From: DASYAE01 sp036501535
GTDB lineage: Bacteria; Actinomycetota; Actinomycetes; Streptomycetales; Catenulisporaceae
DNA length: 64,000 nucleotides
Reading direction: 5' to 3'
Assembly: GCA_036501535.1 (NCBI GenBank)
Contig: DASYAE010000295.1
Span: 1 to 64,000 of the forward strand
The notes under the pieces were generated by a model. The model ran no database searches. It was not told the DNA's origin and saw only the letters and a list, made by a program, of their open reading frames with translations. Below are positions 8,487 to 17,572 of this stretch, piece by piece. Position 1 is the first letter of the stretch. Each line of letters starts with the position of its first letter. A program made the translations under genes and the position numbers.

Positions 8487-10888
8487 GCAACTTCCTGGGC
8501 CACGCTGACGACGACCAGCCGCTTCGTCGCGCGGGTCAGCGCGACGTAGAGGTCGTTGTCGCCGCGCGGGCCGTCCGCCGCGATGGCGTCCGGGTCGGCG
8601 ACGATCACGGTGTCGAACTCGAGGCCCTTCGCCTGGCGCACGGTCAGCACCGTGGTGCGCTGCTCCAGGTCCGGATCGTCGCCGAACCCCGCTTCGGGCA
8701 GCGCGTCGACCACCGCCGCGGTCAGCTCGTCGACCCGGCTGACCGGCACGATCACCGCGACGATGCCCTCGCCGACCGCGGCGTCCTCCTCGCGCACGAT
8801 CCGGCCGAGCCGCCAGTCGAAGTCCTGCGCGGGCAGCGCCTCGCGCCGGGGCTCGATCCCTGATTCGCGCACCGAGCGCGGCGGCTCGAGCGCCGGGTCG
8901 ATCCGGGCGAGCACCCGCGCGGCCTCCGCCATGACCTCCTTCGGGGCGCGGTAGTTGACGGTCAGCTCGGCCGTGCGCCACCGGCCGGCGGCGAACGGCT
9001 CCAGCATCCGGGCCCACGAGGTGGCCCCGGCCGGGCTGCCGGTCTGCGCCACGTCGCCGACCAGCGTCATGGACCGGGCCGGGCAGCGCCGCATCAGCAG
9101 CCGCCACGCCATCGCGGAGAGCTCCTGCGCCTCGTCCACGATGACGTGCCCGAAGGTCCAGGTCCGGTCGGCGGCCGCGCGCTCGGCGACGGTCCGGGCG
9201 TCCCGCTCGGCCTGCCAGTCGGCCAGCGTCTCGGCGTCGAGCAGGTCGGCGGCGTTGAGCAGGTTGTCGAACTCCCGCTCGTCCTCCAGGTCGATCGACC
9301 GGGACCCGGTCATGACCTCGAGCACGCCCTGCGCGTAGGCGATCTCCCGCTCCCGCTGGGCCCGCGCGGCCGCGGCCGCCAGGTCGGTCACTCCGAGCAG
9401 CTCGGCGGCCTCGTCCAGCAGCGGCACGTCGGCCGCGGACCAGTCGCCGCCCGGCTCGCGCCACAGGGCGGCCCGCTCGGCTGGGTCGAGCTGCGGCGCC
9501 GCTTCCTCGAGCCGGCCGGGGTCGGCGAACAGCTCGTCGAGCAGCCGCTGCGGCGTCAGGACCGGCCACATCCGGTCCAGCGCCTCGCGCACCGCGGGCT
9601 CCTGCTCCAGCGAGCGGCGGGTCTCGTCCCGGTCCGGCCCGGCGAGCGCGCCGGCCCCGTCCTCGTCGAGGCCGTCCATCCCGAGGCCCTGCTCGCGCAG
9701 GTCCTGCTCGATCGCCGCGGCCAGCTCGGCGGTCAGCTCGTGGAACGGGTCCCGGTTCAGCCGCTCGACGGCCTGGTCGACCAGGGCCTCCATGATGCAG
9801 TCCACGAAGACGAGGCGGGCGATGTTGTGCTGGTCGTCCTCGGAGCGCGCCTTGTCGCGGGCGCGCAGGCACGTCTCCCGGTCCAGCCGGTAGGTGACGC
9901 CGTCGACGACGATCTCCACAGCGTCGTTCTCCACGCCGTCATCCGCACTGTCCTGCGGCACCCACTGGCGCGCCCGGACCGCGGCGGCCAGCACATCGGC
10001 CATCATGGCTCGACCCTTGATCTCAAGGGCCTGTGACGTCTCGGGCCGCCGGGCGCTGACGCCGGGGAACAGCTCGCCGACGGTGAGCAGCACGGCGCCG
10101 GTCTCGCCGAGCGCGGGCAGGACGTGGGAGATGTAGCGCAGGAAGGTGGTGTTGGGGCCGACGATAAGCACGCCGCGACGGGACAGCTGTTCGCGGTGCG
10201 TGTAGAGAAGGTATGCAGCGCGATGCAGTGCGACGGCGGTCTTGCCGGTCCCCGGGCCGCCCTGGACCACCAGGATCCCGGCCAGCCGGTCCCGGATCAC
10301 CGCGTCCTGCTCCGCCTGGATCGTCTCGACCACCTCGCGCATCCGGCCGGTGCGGCCGGCGGCCAGCGCCGCGAGCAGCGCCGCCTCCCCGACCAGCTCC
10401 CCGCCCGGCATCGCGCCGTCCGCGCGGGAACCGTCCGCGAGCACGCCCTCGCCAAGCGCGTCGTCGTCGAGCCCGACGACGGTCCGCATACGGGTTCGGA
10501 TATGGCGGCGGCGCCGCACGCCGAGCGGGACGGCCGTGGTGGCGACGTAGAACGGCCGGGCGGCCGGCGCGCGCCAGTCGATCAGCAGCGGCTCGTAGTC
10601 GTCCTCCGGGTCGAGGATGCCGATGCGGCCGATGTGCCGCTGCTCGCCGTCGTCGAGGTCGAGCCGGCCGAAGCACAGCCCGTGCTCGGCCGCGTCGAGC
10701 TGGACCAGCCGGCCGCCGAGGGAGCGCGCCGCGACGTCCCGCTCGACCAGGTGCTGCCGGGTGCCGCCGGAGTCCCGGCTCACCTGCTCCAGCTGCGCCG
10801 ACGCCCGCGCCCGCAGCCCGTCGAGCCGTTCGTAGAGCATGGAGACGTACTGCTGCGCAAGAGCGATTTCCTCGATTTCGCTTGACAT
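8483..10888 (-). CDS. helD: HelD/HelR-like RNA polymerase-associated UvrD-type ATPase
   Basis: An 801-residue superfamily-1 helicase-like protein. ATG 10888 is preferred over one 33 bases upstream: GGGAGCGGG directly precedes it, and the N-terminus then matches the HelD pattern (an anti-parallel coiled coil, residues 1-65, as in MSSEIEEIALAQQYV). Walker A GGPGTGKT lies at 210-217. Further UvrD-type motifs are visible, among them DEAQELSAMAWRLLM and VTYR/NYRAPKE. HelD binds RNA polymerase and removes it from nucleic acid for recycling. Related actinobacterial HelR proteins protect against rifamycins, but the sequence alone does not show that here. No rifamycin-associated element is evident upstream. 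A perfect palindrome (10922-10934) lies in the divergent promoter region. Confidence 0.85.
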   Translation of the reverse strand: MSSEIEEIALAQQYVSMLYERLDGLRARASAQLEQVSRDSGGTRQHLVERDVAARSLGGRLVQLDAAEHGLCFGRLDLDDGEQRHIGRIGILDPEDDYEPLLIDWRAPAARPFYVATTAVPLGVRRRRHIRTRMRTVVGLDDDALGEGVLADGSRADGAMPGGELVGEAALLAALAAGRTGRMREVVETIQAEQDAVIRDRLAGILVVQGGPGTGKTAVALHRAAYLLYTHREQLSRRGVLIVGPNTTFLRYISHVLPALGETGAVLLTVGELFPGVSARRPETSQALEIKGRAMMADVLAAAVRARQWVPQDSADDGVENDAVEIVVDGVTYRLDRETCLRARDKARSEDDQHNIARLVFVDCIMEALVDQAVERLNRDPFHELTAELAAAIEQDLREQGLGMDGLDEDGAGALAGPDRDETRRSLEQEPAVREALDRMWPVLTPQRLLDELFADPGRLEEAAPQLDPAERAALWREPGGDWSAADVPLLDEAAELLGVTDLAAAAARAQREREIAYAQGVLEVMTGSRSIDLEDEREFDNLLNAADLLDAETLADWQAERDARTVAERAAADRTWTFGHVIVDEAQELSAMAWRLLMRRCPARSMTLVGDVAQTGSPAGATSWARMLEPFAAGRWRTAELTVNYRAPKEVMAEAARVLARIDPALEPPRSVRESGIEPRREALPAQDFDWRLGRIVREEDAAVGEGIVAVIVPVSRVDELTAAVVDALPEAGFGDDPDLEQRTTVLTVRQAKGLEFDTVIVADPDAIAADGPRGDNDLYVALTRATKRLVVVSVAQEVA

Positions 10889-10921
10889 CCCGCTCCCATG
10901 GCAATAATCTGACGACTGCAT

Positions 10922-10934
10922 CCCACAATGTGGG
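10922..10934. promoter_or_regulatory. Perfect palindrome upstream of helD
   Basis: CCCACAATGTGGG is a 13-base perfect palindrome in the 104-base gap between helD and the divergent DinB remnant, 34 bases upstream of the chosen helD start. It could be an operator for helD. No cognate regulator is evident. Confidence 0.35.
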
Positions 10935-10992
10935 CTATTTTGTTGTGCGCGCTGACGCGCGGAGTTGTCAGCATAGCCGAGACGGCACTTCT

Positions 10993-11292
10993 TTGACTAC
11001 CGAACCTCCGCGCACCGAGCCCGGCCGCCTCGCCGACGAGCGCGCGTCCCTCGATGACTGGCTCGACTACTACCGGGCCACCCTGCTGCACAAGTGCGCC
11101 GACCTGACGCCCCGGCAGCTCGCCGCCCGCTCCTGCAGCCCCTCGCCGATGTCGCTGGCCGGACTCGTGCGGCACATGACCGAGATGGAGCGCATCTACG
11201 CGCACCGGCTGGCCGACCCCGACGTCGGCATGCTGTACTGCACCGAGCAGAGCCCTGACGGCGACTTCCTCGACGCCTCCGAGGCGACGGCG
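10993..11292 (+). pseudogene. DinB-like (DUF664) protein, 3' truncated
   Basis: From TTG 10993 the product reads (M)TTEPPRTEPGRLADE and then LDDWLDYYRATLLHKCADLT, SLAGLVRHMTEMER and DGDF. This is the N-terminal half of the DUF664 branch of the DinB / mycothiol-dependent transferase fold, including the first metal-ligand His of the VRHM motif. The family is usually about 165-175 residues long. Here homology ends after about 98 residues, near 11290, and the frame then runs antisense through the end of the KAP gene to a stop at 11446. The two C-terminal metal-binding His are missing. The TTG start aligns with family N-termini, though no strong ribosome-binding site is seen. Confidence 0.7.
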
Positions 11293-11312
11293 CCACCGGC
11301 GAGTAAAGCCGC

Positions 11313-13541
11313 TCAGTCAGAAGAGTCGCCGCGTCGTTTCTCTCGGGCAATACGCACGAGGGCTCTCGTCATGACGACGAGGTCGTCTGTGGCTACCCAC
11401 ACGTCCATCCTGGCCGCCACGGCCCCATCGGCCTCGGACAGGCGCTGAGCGAGCAGGATGACCGGCCCGGCATACGAAGCCTGATTACGCAGCTCCTGGA
11501 TGTGCCCATACACCCGCCACTCCCCGTCCGCCCCGACGAAGGGATCGGCCACAACGGCGTCCGGCGGTTGCTCGAGCGCCATCCTCAAGCCCTCGGCGAG
11601 ATTCGACGCCGACCTGACCTCCGCCCCGCGGGCTTCGAGGTGGTTGGTGAGCGGAACGTTCGGATACGGCGCCAGCCAGAGGACGCGCAGACCCTCCAGG
11701 TTCCGCGGCTGGCGGACCGGGGCGAACCTTCCGGGAGCGGGCAGTTCGTCGTTCGCGGCATCACCGATCCAGGCCATCACCAGGCGCGGATCGTCCGTGA
11801 TGAGAGCGGCGTACTTCTCGGCCCGCTCACGCGTACCGGGAGTGACGGAGGTCGAACAGATGACGATCGGACCGCCGTAACCTCGGCGGCGTATCGCGGC
11901 GACATCGCCGAATCCGTCGGATCGAGAACTGGGGCGGCGCAGGTTGATGACCACCAGACTCGGCCGTTCGTCGGCGAGGTATTCCAGTGCCGCATCCACC
12001 GTATCGACTACGTTCATCTGGCCTCCCTGCAGCGCCACTTGCTCCGGCATCAGGAGCGGATCGGGATCGCGAGGATCGCGCAGCCACAGAACCCGCAGCC
12101 CGGCGAACCGGGTCGGCGGCGGCTGCACAGCCTGCCCGACGCCTGTGGTGCCACCCGAGAGCACCAAGTCGAGCCTCGTGCGGCGCAGTTTCACCCGCAG
12201 CGCCGCGCCTTCGGCGCCGCCGGTCAGCGCTTCGACCAGGCCGAGGAAGGTCTTGTCGCGGGCCAGCACGGGAAACCCCTCCGGCAGCTCCTGTTCGAGC
12301 CTTGCGACATCCTCGGCACTGATCCCCCGGTCCCGAGTCGGCACCTCGTGCTCTGCTATGAATCGCGCGGCGCGTTCCCGATCGTCCTGGCCGGGTTCGC
12401 CGTCCTCGGATCCGATCGCCATGGAACGAGCGACCTTCAGAACCTCGACATACCCGCGCAGTTCCTCCAGCGGGTCGCGGTCCGCGGACTGTGCGAGCAG
12501 CCGGTGGAAGCCCGGATAAAGGTCCTGTAGCAGGGCCGCGCGGATCAGCGCGCCCGCCCCGAACGACGAGGACCACTCCGGGTCCAGCCGGTACTCGACC
12601 ACGAACCGGTTGATCAGCTGTTTGATGCGGCGCGGATTGCGGCCGGCGTACTGCGCCACCGCCTCGGCGACCGCGCCCTGGAACAGCGCGCCCGCTCCCG
12701 CGCTGTGCGCGTAGCCTGATATCAGGGCCGCGACCTGGGCGTCGTCGGGCGCGGCGATCGGGTAGGACGCCTGGATGATCTTCTCCAGGAACTCCCGGCC
12801 GTCCCCGGCCGCGACCCGCGGGCCGGCCACCGCGGCCTCGACGATCGAGCGGTCGCAGCCGAAGACGAACACCAGTCCGGGAACGTTGAGATACTGCTTG
12901 ATCGCCTCGCACACGACGCGGATGGCGTCGGCGGGGCACCTGTCCAGGTCGTCCACGAACACGACGATCGTGCGGCGCCGGTCGGCCGAGACGCCGCCGG
13001 TCCAGTCGCTCAGCGCCTGGCGCAGCAGGTCCTGCGCGTTGTTGCGGGTGCGCGCGTCGACGGCCAGGCGGTCCCAGATCCCGTCGACGAGATGGTGCAG
13101 GCGCACCGTCCCGGCGAGGCCGCGCACGAGGACCCTGGCCCACGAGGCCGCCGCGGACTCGCCGGACACGGCCCTGGCCAGCCTGCGCAGCGAGCGCGGG
13201 TCGAGCCGGTCGAGCACCGACTTGATCAGGCCCTCCAGACCGCTGCCGCCCGCCGTCCAGGCGTTGAACCAGACCACCTCGGTATCCGGGTCCTGACGAA
13301 GCCGCTGCGCGGTCTGCCGCAGCAGGCTGCTCTTGCCCATGCCCCACTCGGCGTGCACGGCGAGGGTGAATGGGGCGGCGGCGCGCGAGTCGCGCAGCAG
13401 ATCGGCCAGCCGGTCCGCCTCGCCCGCGCGTCCCAGCAGGTCCTGCTGGCCGTCCGGCGAGACCGGCTGGTCGCTGAGCAGAGTCAGGGTCGTGTCCGTG
13501 TCCGTGGCCGCCGCCTCCCGCCGCGTCTGCGCCGTCCGCAT
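11313..13541 (-). CDS. KAP-family P-loop NTPase with two C-terminal receiver-like domains
   Basis: A 742-residue protein. The N-terminal KAP/STAND-like NTPase has Walker A AEWGMGKSSL (GMGKSS 67-72), Walker B TIVVFVDDLDRCP (D197, D198) and the RNPRRIKQLINRF sensor-like segment typical of KAP NTPases. A linker of about 150 residues follows. Then come two tandem domains that begin alike, GLRVLWLRDPRDPDPLL (481 on) and GLRVLWLAPYPN (617 on). Each has the alternating strand/helix pattern of CheY-like receivers. They look degenerate: the first has N533 where the phospho-Asp would be (VVINLRR); the second keeps D666 (VVADPF). Neither shows the switch lysine. No transmembrane helix is seen. KAP NTPases often occur in defence or membrane-signalling loci. 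The gene stands alone and its end abuts the truncated DinB gene. Confidence 0.8.
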   Translation of the reverse strand: MRTAQTRREAAATDTDTTLTLLSDQPVSPDGQQDLLGRAGEADRLADLLRDSRAAAPFTLAVHAEWGMGKSSLLRQTAQRLRQDPDTEVVWFNAWTAGGSGLEGLIKSVLDRLDPRSLRRLARAVSGESAAASWARVLVRGLAGTVRLHHLVDGIWDRLAVDARTRNNAQDLLRQALSDWTGGVSADRRRTIVVFVDDLDRCPADAIRVVCEAIKQYLNVPGLVFVFGCDRSIVEAAVAGPRVAAGDGREFLEKIIQASYPIAAPDDAQVAALISGYAHSAGAGALFQGAVAEAVAQYAGRNPRRIKQLINRFVVEYRLDPEWSSSFGAGALIRAALLQDLYPGFHRLLAQSADRDPLEELRGYVEVLKVARSMAIGSEDGEPGQDDRERAARFIAEHEVPTRDRGISAEDVARLEQELPEGFPVLARDKTFLGLVEALTGGAEGAALRVKLRRTRLDLVLSGGTTGVGQAVQPPPTRFAGLRVLWLRDPRDPDPLLMPEQVALQGGQMNVVDTVDAALEYLADERPSLVVINLRRPSSRSDGFGDVAAIRRRGYGGPIVICSTSVTPGTRERAEKYAALITDDPRLVMAWIGDAANDELPAPGRFAPVRQPRNLEGLRVLWLAPYPNVPLTNHLEARGAEVRSASNLAEGLRMALEQPPDAVVADPFVGADGEWRVYGHIQELRNQASYAGPVILLAQRLSEADGAVAARMDVWVATDDLVVMTRALVRIAREKRRGDSSD

Positions 13542-13643
13542 CCCGCGGCTGAACGGTATCCCAATCCCACAGCGGTGTTTCCGGTCGGCAGAACCCGGAC
13601 TCTCCCCCGCGCCCCGAGGCCCGGATTCTTATCCTCCGTTAAT

Positions 13644-13679
13644 CCGGAATCACGGAGATCCGGTGCTACGGTATTCCGG
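13644..13679. promoter_or_regulatory. Inverted repeat upstream of the ABC exporter
   Basis: CCGGAAT (13644-13650) and ATTCCGG (13673-13679) are perfectly inverted with 22 bases between, in the 203-base divergent gap before the permease gene. This may be a regulator site, possibly for the ArsR-like protein encoded downstream. Position and symmetry are the only evidence. Confidence 0.3.
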
Positions 13680-13744
13680 CATAGCAGAGATCGGTGCCCG
13701 GCCGGCGCGCCTCGAGACCGCTTCTCGAGTGACAGGGAGCTTGG

Positions 13745-15163
13745 ATGTTCTTTCTCAGATATCTGGGTCGCGAGCTGCGTTCGCGGGCCCGGCAGGCGGT
13801 GTTGATCGCGCTCGGGCTCGCGGTCGGCGTGGGCCTGGTCATCACGGTGGACGGCGCCGCGAACGGGGTCGGCGCCGCGCAGGGCGGCGTGCTCAAGGGG
13901 CTTTACGGGGTCGGCACCGACGTCACCGTCACCAAGCCGCCACCGCCGTTCAACCCCTCGTCGAGCGGCGGGATGCGGGTCAGCGCCGGGCCGAACGGCG
14001 CCCAGGTCTGCAACGGCGGGACGTGCAGCTCCGGCGGGCAGACCGTGGACAACCTGACCACCCCGGCGAACGCGCCGATCGCCGCCTCGGCGGTGTCCAG
14101 GATCGCCGGGCTGCACGACGTGGCCGAGGCCGCCGGGGGCCTGAATCTGCAGGAGAGCCAGGTCACCATCCCGGCCAGCCTGTCACAGGGCGGCATGCCC
14201 CAGCCGAAGTCGTTCACCGTCACCGGCGTCGACTCCGCGCACGCCGACCTCGGCCCGCTCAGCGAGGGCACCATCAGCGCCGGCCGGGGCTTCCGCGCCG
14301 CAGACGGCGCCGCCGACGTGACCATCGCAGATTCCGGATACGCCGCGGCGAACGGCCTCTCCGTCGGGTCCACGGTCACCATCGCCAAGACGGCGTTCAC
14401 CGTCATCGGCGTGGCGACCCAGCCGCAGGGCAGCAATCCGCCCGACCTCTACATCCCGCTCCCGCGCGCACAGGCGCTCGGCACCGACGGGGACGGCGGC
14501 CCGGCGCTGACCGGCGACGTGAACATAGTCTACGTCGCCGCGGCCGGCTCGGCCGACATCTCCTCGGTGCAGCACGAGATCTCCCGCCTGCTGCCCTCCG
14601 ACACCGTGACGACGCCCTCGAGCCTGGCCAACACGGTCAGCGAGTCGCTCTCCAGCGCCGCGCAGCTGGCCGGCGACCTGGGCACCTGGCTCTCCGTGCT
14701 GGTGCTCGTCGCGGCCTTCTCGGTCGCCGCGCTGCTGACCGTGGCCGCGGTCACCCGGCGGGTGCGCGAGTTCGGCACGCTGCGGGCGCTGGGCTGGCCG
14801 GCCCGGCGGATCACCGCGCAGGTGATGGGCGAGTCGGTGGTGATCGGGATCGTCGGCGCGGCGCTCGGCGTCGGCCTCGGCTTCGCGGGCGCCGCGGTCG
14901 TCACCGCGGTCGCGCCGAACCTGACCGCCAGCCAGGTCGTCCCCACCGGGCAGCACTTCGAGACCCTGGGCGCCGGGGGCGCGCAGACCTCGAACCCGAC
15001 CGTGACGCACATGGTGAGCGTCCCGCTGGCCGCCTCCGTCTCGGGCGGGGCCGTGCTGCTCGCGGTCGGCTTGGCGCTGCTCGGCGGGCTGCTGGCCGGC
15101 GCGGCCGGCAGCTGGCGCACCACCCGGCTGCGGCCGGCCGACGCGCTGACCCGGGTGGGTTGA
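13745..15163 (+). CDS. ABC transporter permease, FtsX/MacB type
   Basis: A 472-residue membrane protein with ACAGGGAG upstream of ATG 13745. One N-terminal membrane helix (QAVLIALGLAVGVGLVITV) is followed by a large extracytoplasmic MacB-like periplasmic-core domain (about 45-310) rich in Gly/Ser. Three C-terminal helices form the FtsX domain, with the conserved cytoplasmic segment RRVREFGTLRALGWPARRI between helices. Such permeases work with a cognate ATPase in mechanotransmission or export of peptides, lipids or drugs. The ATPase gene starts one base after the stop. The substrate is unknown. Confidence 0.9.
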   Translation: MFFLRYLGRELRSRARQAVLIALGLAVGVGLVITVDGAANGVGAAQGGVLKGLYGVGTDVTVTKPPPPFNPSSSGGMRVSAGPNGAQVCNGGTCSSGGQTVDNLTTPANAPIAASAVSRIAGLHDVAEAAGGLNLQESQVTIPASLSQGGMPQPKSFTVTGVDSAHADLGPLSEGTISAGRGFRAADGAADVTIADSGYAAANGLSVGSTVTIAKTAFTVIGVATQPQGSNPPDLYIPLPRAQALGTDGDGGPALTGDVNIVYVAAAGSADISSVQHEISRLLPSDTVTTPSSLANTVSESLSSAAQLAGDLGTWLSVLVLVAAFSVAALLTVAAVTRRVREFGTLRALGWPARRITAQVMGESVVIGIVGAALGVGLGFAGAAVVTAVAPNLTASQVVPTGQHFETLGAGGAQTSNPTVTHMVSVPLAASVSGGAVLLAVGLALLGGLLAGAAGSWRTTRLRPADALTRVG

Positions 15164-15164
15164 G

Positions 15165-15860
15165 ATGTACACACTGACCGGGGTCAACAAGCTCTACCGC
15201 AAGGGCCGGCGGACCGTGCCCGCCGTCCGCGACCTCGACCTGACCATCGCAGCGGGCGAATGGCTCGCCGTGCAGGGCCGCACCGGGCACGGCAAGTCGA
15301 CGCTGCTGCAGCTGCTCGGCGGACTGGACCGGCCGACCAGCGGATCGGTCGAGCTGGCCGGCGCCGACCTGGCCCGGCTCGGCGAGAAGCGGCTGACCGG
15401 GATACGCGCGCGGTCGATCGGCTTCGTGTTCCAGACCTTCAACCTGGTGCCGACCCTCACCGCGGCGGACAACGTCGAGTCGGCGCTGGTCCCGGCCGGC
15501 GTGCGCGGGGCCGAGCGGCGCCGCCGGACGGCCGCGGCGCTGGAGGCGGTGGGCCTGGCCGACCGGGCCGGGCACCTCCCGGCGGAGCTGTCCGGCGGCC
15601 AGCAGCAGCGGGTCGCGATCGCGCGGGCGCTGGTGAAGGAGCCCGCGGTGCTGCTGGCCGACGAGCCGACCGGCAACCTCGACGAGGACACCCGGGACGA
15701 GATCGTCGACCTGCTGGAGCTGCTGTGGCAGGAGCGCGGCCTGACCCTGGTGCTGGTCACGCACGACAGCTCGGTGGCCCGGCGGGCGCAGCGGGTCGCC
15801 TCCATGAACCGGGGCCGGCTCGAGATCCGCAAAGATGTGAGGAGGCGGGCGACTGCCTGA
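15165..15860 (+). CDS. ABC transporter ATP-binding protein (MacB/LolD type)
   Basis: A 231-residue ATPase. Walker A is GRTGHGKSTLL (the second X is His), Q-loop VFQTFNLVPTLTA, signature LSGGQQQRVAIARAL, Walker B VLLADEPTGNLD and H-loop VTHD. The sequence pattern is that of the LolD/MacB/FtsE-like group that pairs with FtsX-type permeases. The gene is tightly coupled to the permease upstream, and an ArsR-like regulator gene follows 33 bases later, so the three form one operon. Confidence 0.93.
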   Translation: MYTLTGVNKLYRKGRRTVPAVRDLDLTIAAGEWLAVQGRTGHGKSTLLQLLGGLDRPTSGSVELAGADLARLGEKRLTGIRARSIGFVFQTFNLVPTLTAADNVESALVPAGVRGAERRRRTAAALEAVGLADRAGHLPAELSGGQQQRVAIARALVKEPAVLLADEPTGNLDEDTRDEIVDLLELLWQERGLTLVLVTHDSSVARRAQRVASMNRGRLEIRKDVRRRATA

Positions 15861-15893
15861 ACCCATCATCGGGCGGACAGGAAGACGGCTTCG

Positions 15894-16511
15894 ATGAGCA
15901 CCGACGGCATGACGGACCGGATCGCCCGGCTTGAGCAGCAGATGCAGGACGCCGCGGCGCGGCTCTCCGCGCTCGAGCAGGCCTCGGAAGCGGCGCAGCC
16001 GCGCCGCGGCGCCGGTCCGGTCCGGATGCCGGGCCCGGGCGGTGGGTTCGACGAGGGCGGCGTCGACCCGGACGAGCGGGTCTTCGAGTACTCCGGCCAG
16101 GGCACGTTCGGCCGGCACAAGATGATGATCGCGCGCCGGGCCAAGCTGCCCGACGTGCTGGACGTCGAGCCGGACCAGCTGGCCAGGGTCTTCGCGGCCC
16201 TGGCCAGCCCGGCCCGCGTCGTGCTGGTGCGCGCGCTGCTCGACGGGCCGCTCACCAGCCAGGAGCTGCGGGCCCGGCTGGACGACCCGTCGGTCGGCCA
16301 GCTCTACCACCACCTCAACCAGCTGCTGGCGGCCGGCCTGGTGGTCCAGCCGGGCCGCAGCCTGTACGCGCTGCCGCGGGGGAACGAGATCGCGCTGTGC
16401 ATCGGGCTGCTGGCGGCCGGCCACCTGATCGAGGGCGGCCACGTCCCGCGGTCCGGCGCAGATGAGCACACTGCCGGCGGGAACGGCGAAGCCGCCGAGC
16501 CGGAGTCGTGA
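15894..16511 (+). CDS. ArsR-like winged-helix regulator with coiled-coil N-terminus
   Basis: A 205-residue regulator, third gene of the exporter operon. The start at 15894 has AGGAAG upstream; ATG 15909 is an alternative. Residues 5-35 form a heptad-like coiled coil (DRIARLEQQMQDAAARLSALE). A Gly/Pro-rich stretch follows, then a winged helix at about 100-160 (FAALASPARVVLVRALLDG, LTSQELRARLDD, VGQLYHHLNQLLAAGLV), like ArsR/HTH_20. Cys residues of the metal-sensing kind are nearly absent (only one), so metal sensing is unlikely. It may control the ABC operon. Confidence 0.82.
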   Translation: MSTDGMTDRIARLEQQMQDAAARLSALEQASEAAQPRRGAGPVRMPGPGGGFDEGGVDPDERVFEYSGQGTFGRHKMMIARRAKLPDVLDVEPDQLARVFAALASPARVVLVRALLDGPLTSQELRARLDDPSVGQLYHHLNQLLAAGLVVQPGRSLYALPRGNEIALCIGLLAAGHLIEGGHVPRSGADEHTAGGNGEAAEPES

Positions 16512-16538
16512 CCGGAGGGATATGAGGACGCGCGGCCC

Positions 16539-17054
16539 TCACTGGCCGCGGTTCTCCGCCGCGGTCATCCAGGCCAGCTTCTCCAGGCCGTCGATCAGCG
16601 CATGGAGCAGGTCGGCGGTGGGCGGGTCCTCGGCGTCCACCTCGTCGTGCACGGCGCGCGCGGTGGCGACGGTGCCGCGCAGCTGTTCCACCATCAGGTC
16701 CACGATCTTCGCGGTGCTCTGCTCGCCGGCCGGCAGTTGCGGCAGCGAGGTGTCGGCGGCGACGGTGTGCGGGCGGCCGTCGGGCACCGCGTCCAGGGCG
16801 CGCAGCCGCTCGGCGATCGTGTCGGCGTGCTCGCGCGCCTCGGCCGTGATCTCGTCCAGCAGCAGGTGGGTGTCGCGGAAGTTCGGGCCGACCACGTTCC
16901 AGTGCGCCTGCTTGGCGTTCACGTGCAGCGCGATCAGATCGACCAGCACCCGCTGGAGGTTGCCGGCCAGTTTCGGCGACGCGGTGAATCCGGAGTAGCC
17001 GGTGCCGAGGTCGGCGGCTGTCGCGTGGCGGGTGGTCTTGGTACCGGTGGTCAT
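16539..17054 (-). CDS. dps: Dps-family ferritin-like DNA-protection protein
   Basis: A 171-residue protein with GAGGACG just upstream of ATG 17054. The ferroxidase ligands fall at H51, H63, D67, D78 and E82 (HVNAKQAHWN, DTHLLLDE, HADTIAERL), the same spacing as in well-studied Dps proteins. It therefore should form a 12-subunit shell that oxidises and stores iron and protects DNA in stationary phase or oxidative stress. The N-terminal tail has a few Lys/Arg that could contact DNA. It is a single gene, convergent with the ArsR-like gene. Confidence 0.93.
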   Translation of the reverse strand: MTTGTKTTRHATAADLGTGYSGFTASPKLAGNLQRVLVDLIALHVNAKQAHWNVVGPNFRDTHLLLDEITAEAREHADTIAERLRALDAVPDGRPHTVAADTSLPQLPAGEQSTAKIVDLMVEQLRGTVATARAVHDEVDAEDPPTADLLHALIDGLEKLAWMTAAENRGQ

Positions 17055-17517
17055 CGTCCTCAGTCCTTCCCATGGTGCGGTGGGGCTGGTGGACCAGGTA
17101 AACACGTTACCGATCCGGCCCGCGGACGGCGCGGCCGCCGTCCGGGCGCCAGGGCTGCCGGTACCCCCGATCGCCGCACCCATGAGTCCGTGATCCGCTT
17201 CATGGCGGCAGCCGGTCCGCGCAGGCGAGCGGGCGGGCCCGGTCGCCGGGGGGCTTCGGACCGCGCCCGCCCGGTAAAACAATGCCGAGATTCGCGCCGT
17301 CACCGATAACGGGGAATTCAACCCGGAATATCGCTACAAACCTGTAAAATCACGGGACGGATTCTTCCGGAACCATCGGAAACATTCGCCGGAAATCCGG
17401 GAAAGTCGGTCGCCCGACCGAAAACTGGCCTACCGAGCGCACCGGCCGCGTATTCGCGGGGCGGGCCGGCCGCGGGGCGATTCCCCGGCGGCCGGGCCCG
17501 TCCGGTCCGAGAACACG
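17055..17517. other. Non-coding stretch upstream of dps
   Basis: No gene is supported here. The middle (17280-17420) is less GC-rich than its surroundings and carries several CCGGAA/TTCCGG words. It probably holds the dps promoter near its left end, but no clear -35/-10 pair can be assigned. Confidence 0.4.
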
Positions 17518-17572
17518 GGTCAGAAAACAGAGATCAGAAAACGAAGATCAGAATTCGGAGATCAGAAGTCGA
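17518..17572. repeat. Four tandem 14-bp imperfect repeats at the 3' end of the roadblock gene
   Basis: Units start at 17518, 17532, 17546 and 17560 and share the core (g/a)GATCAGAA. The last unit contains the roadblock gene's stop codon, so the repeats look like slipped copies of the gene's own 3' end. Confidence 0.7.
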
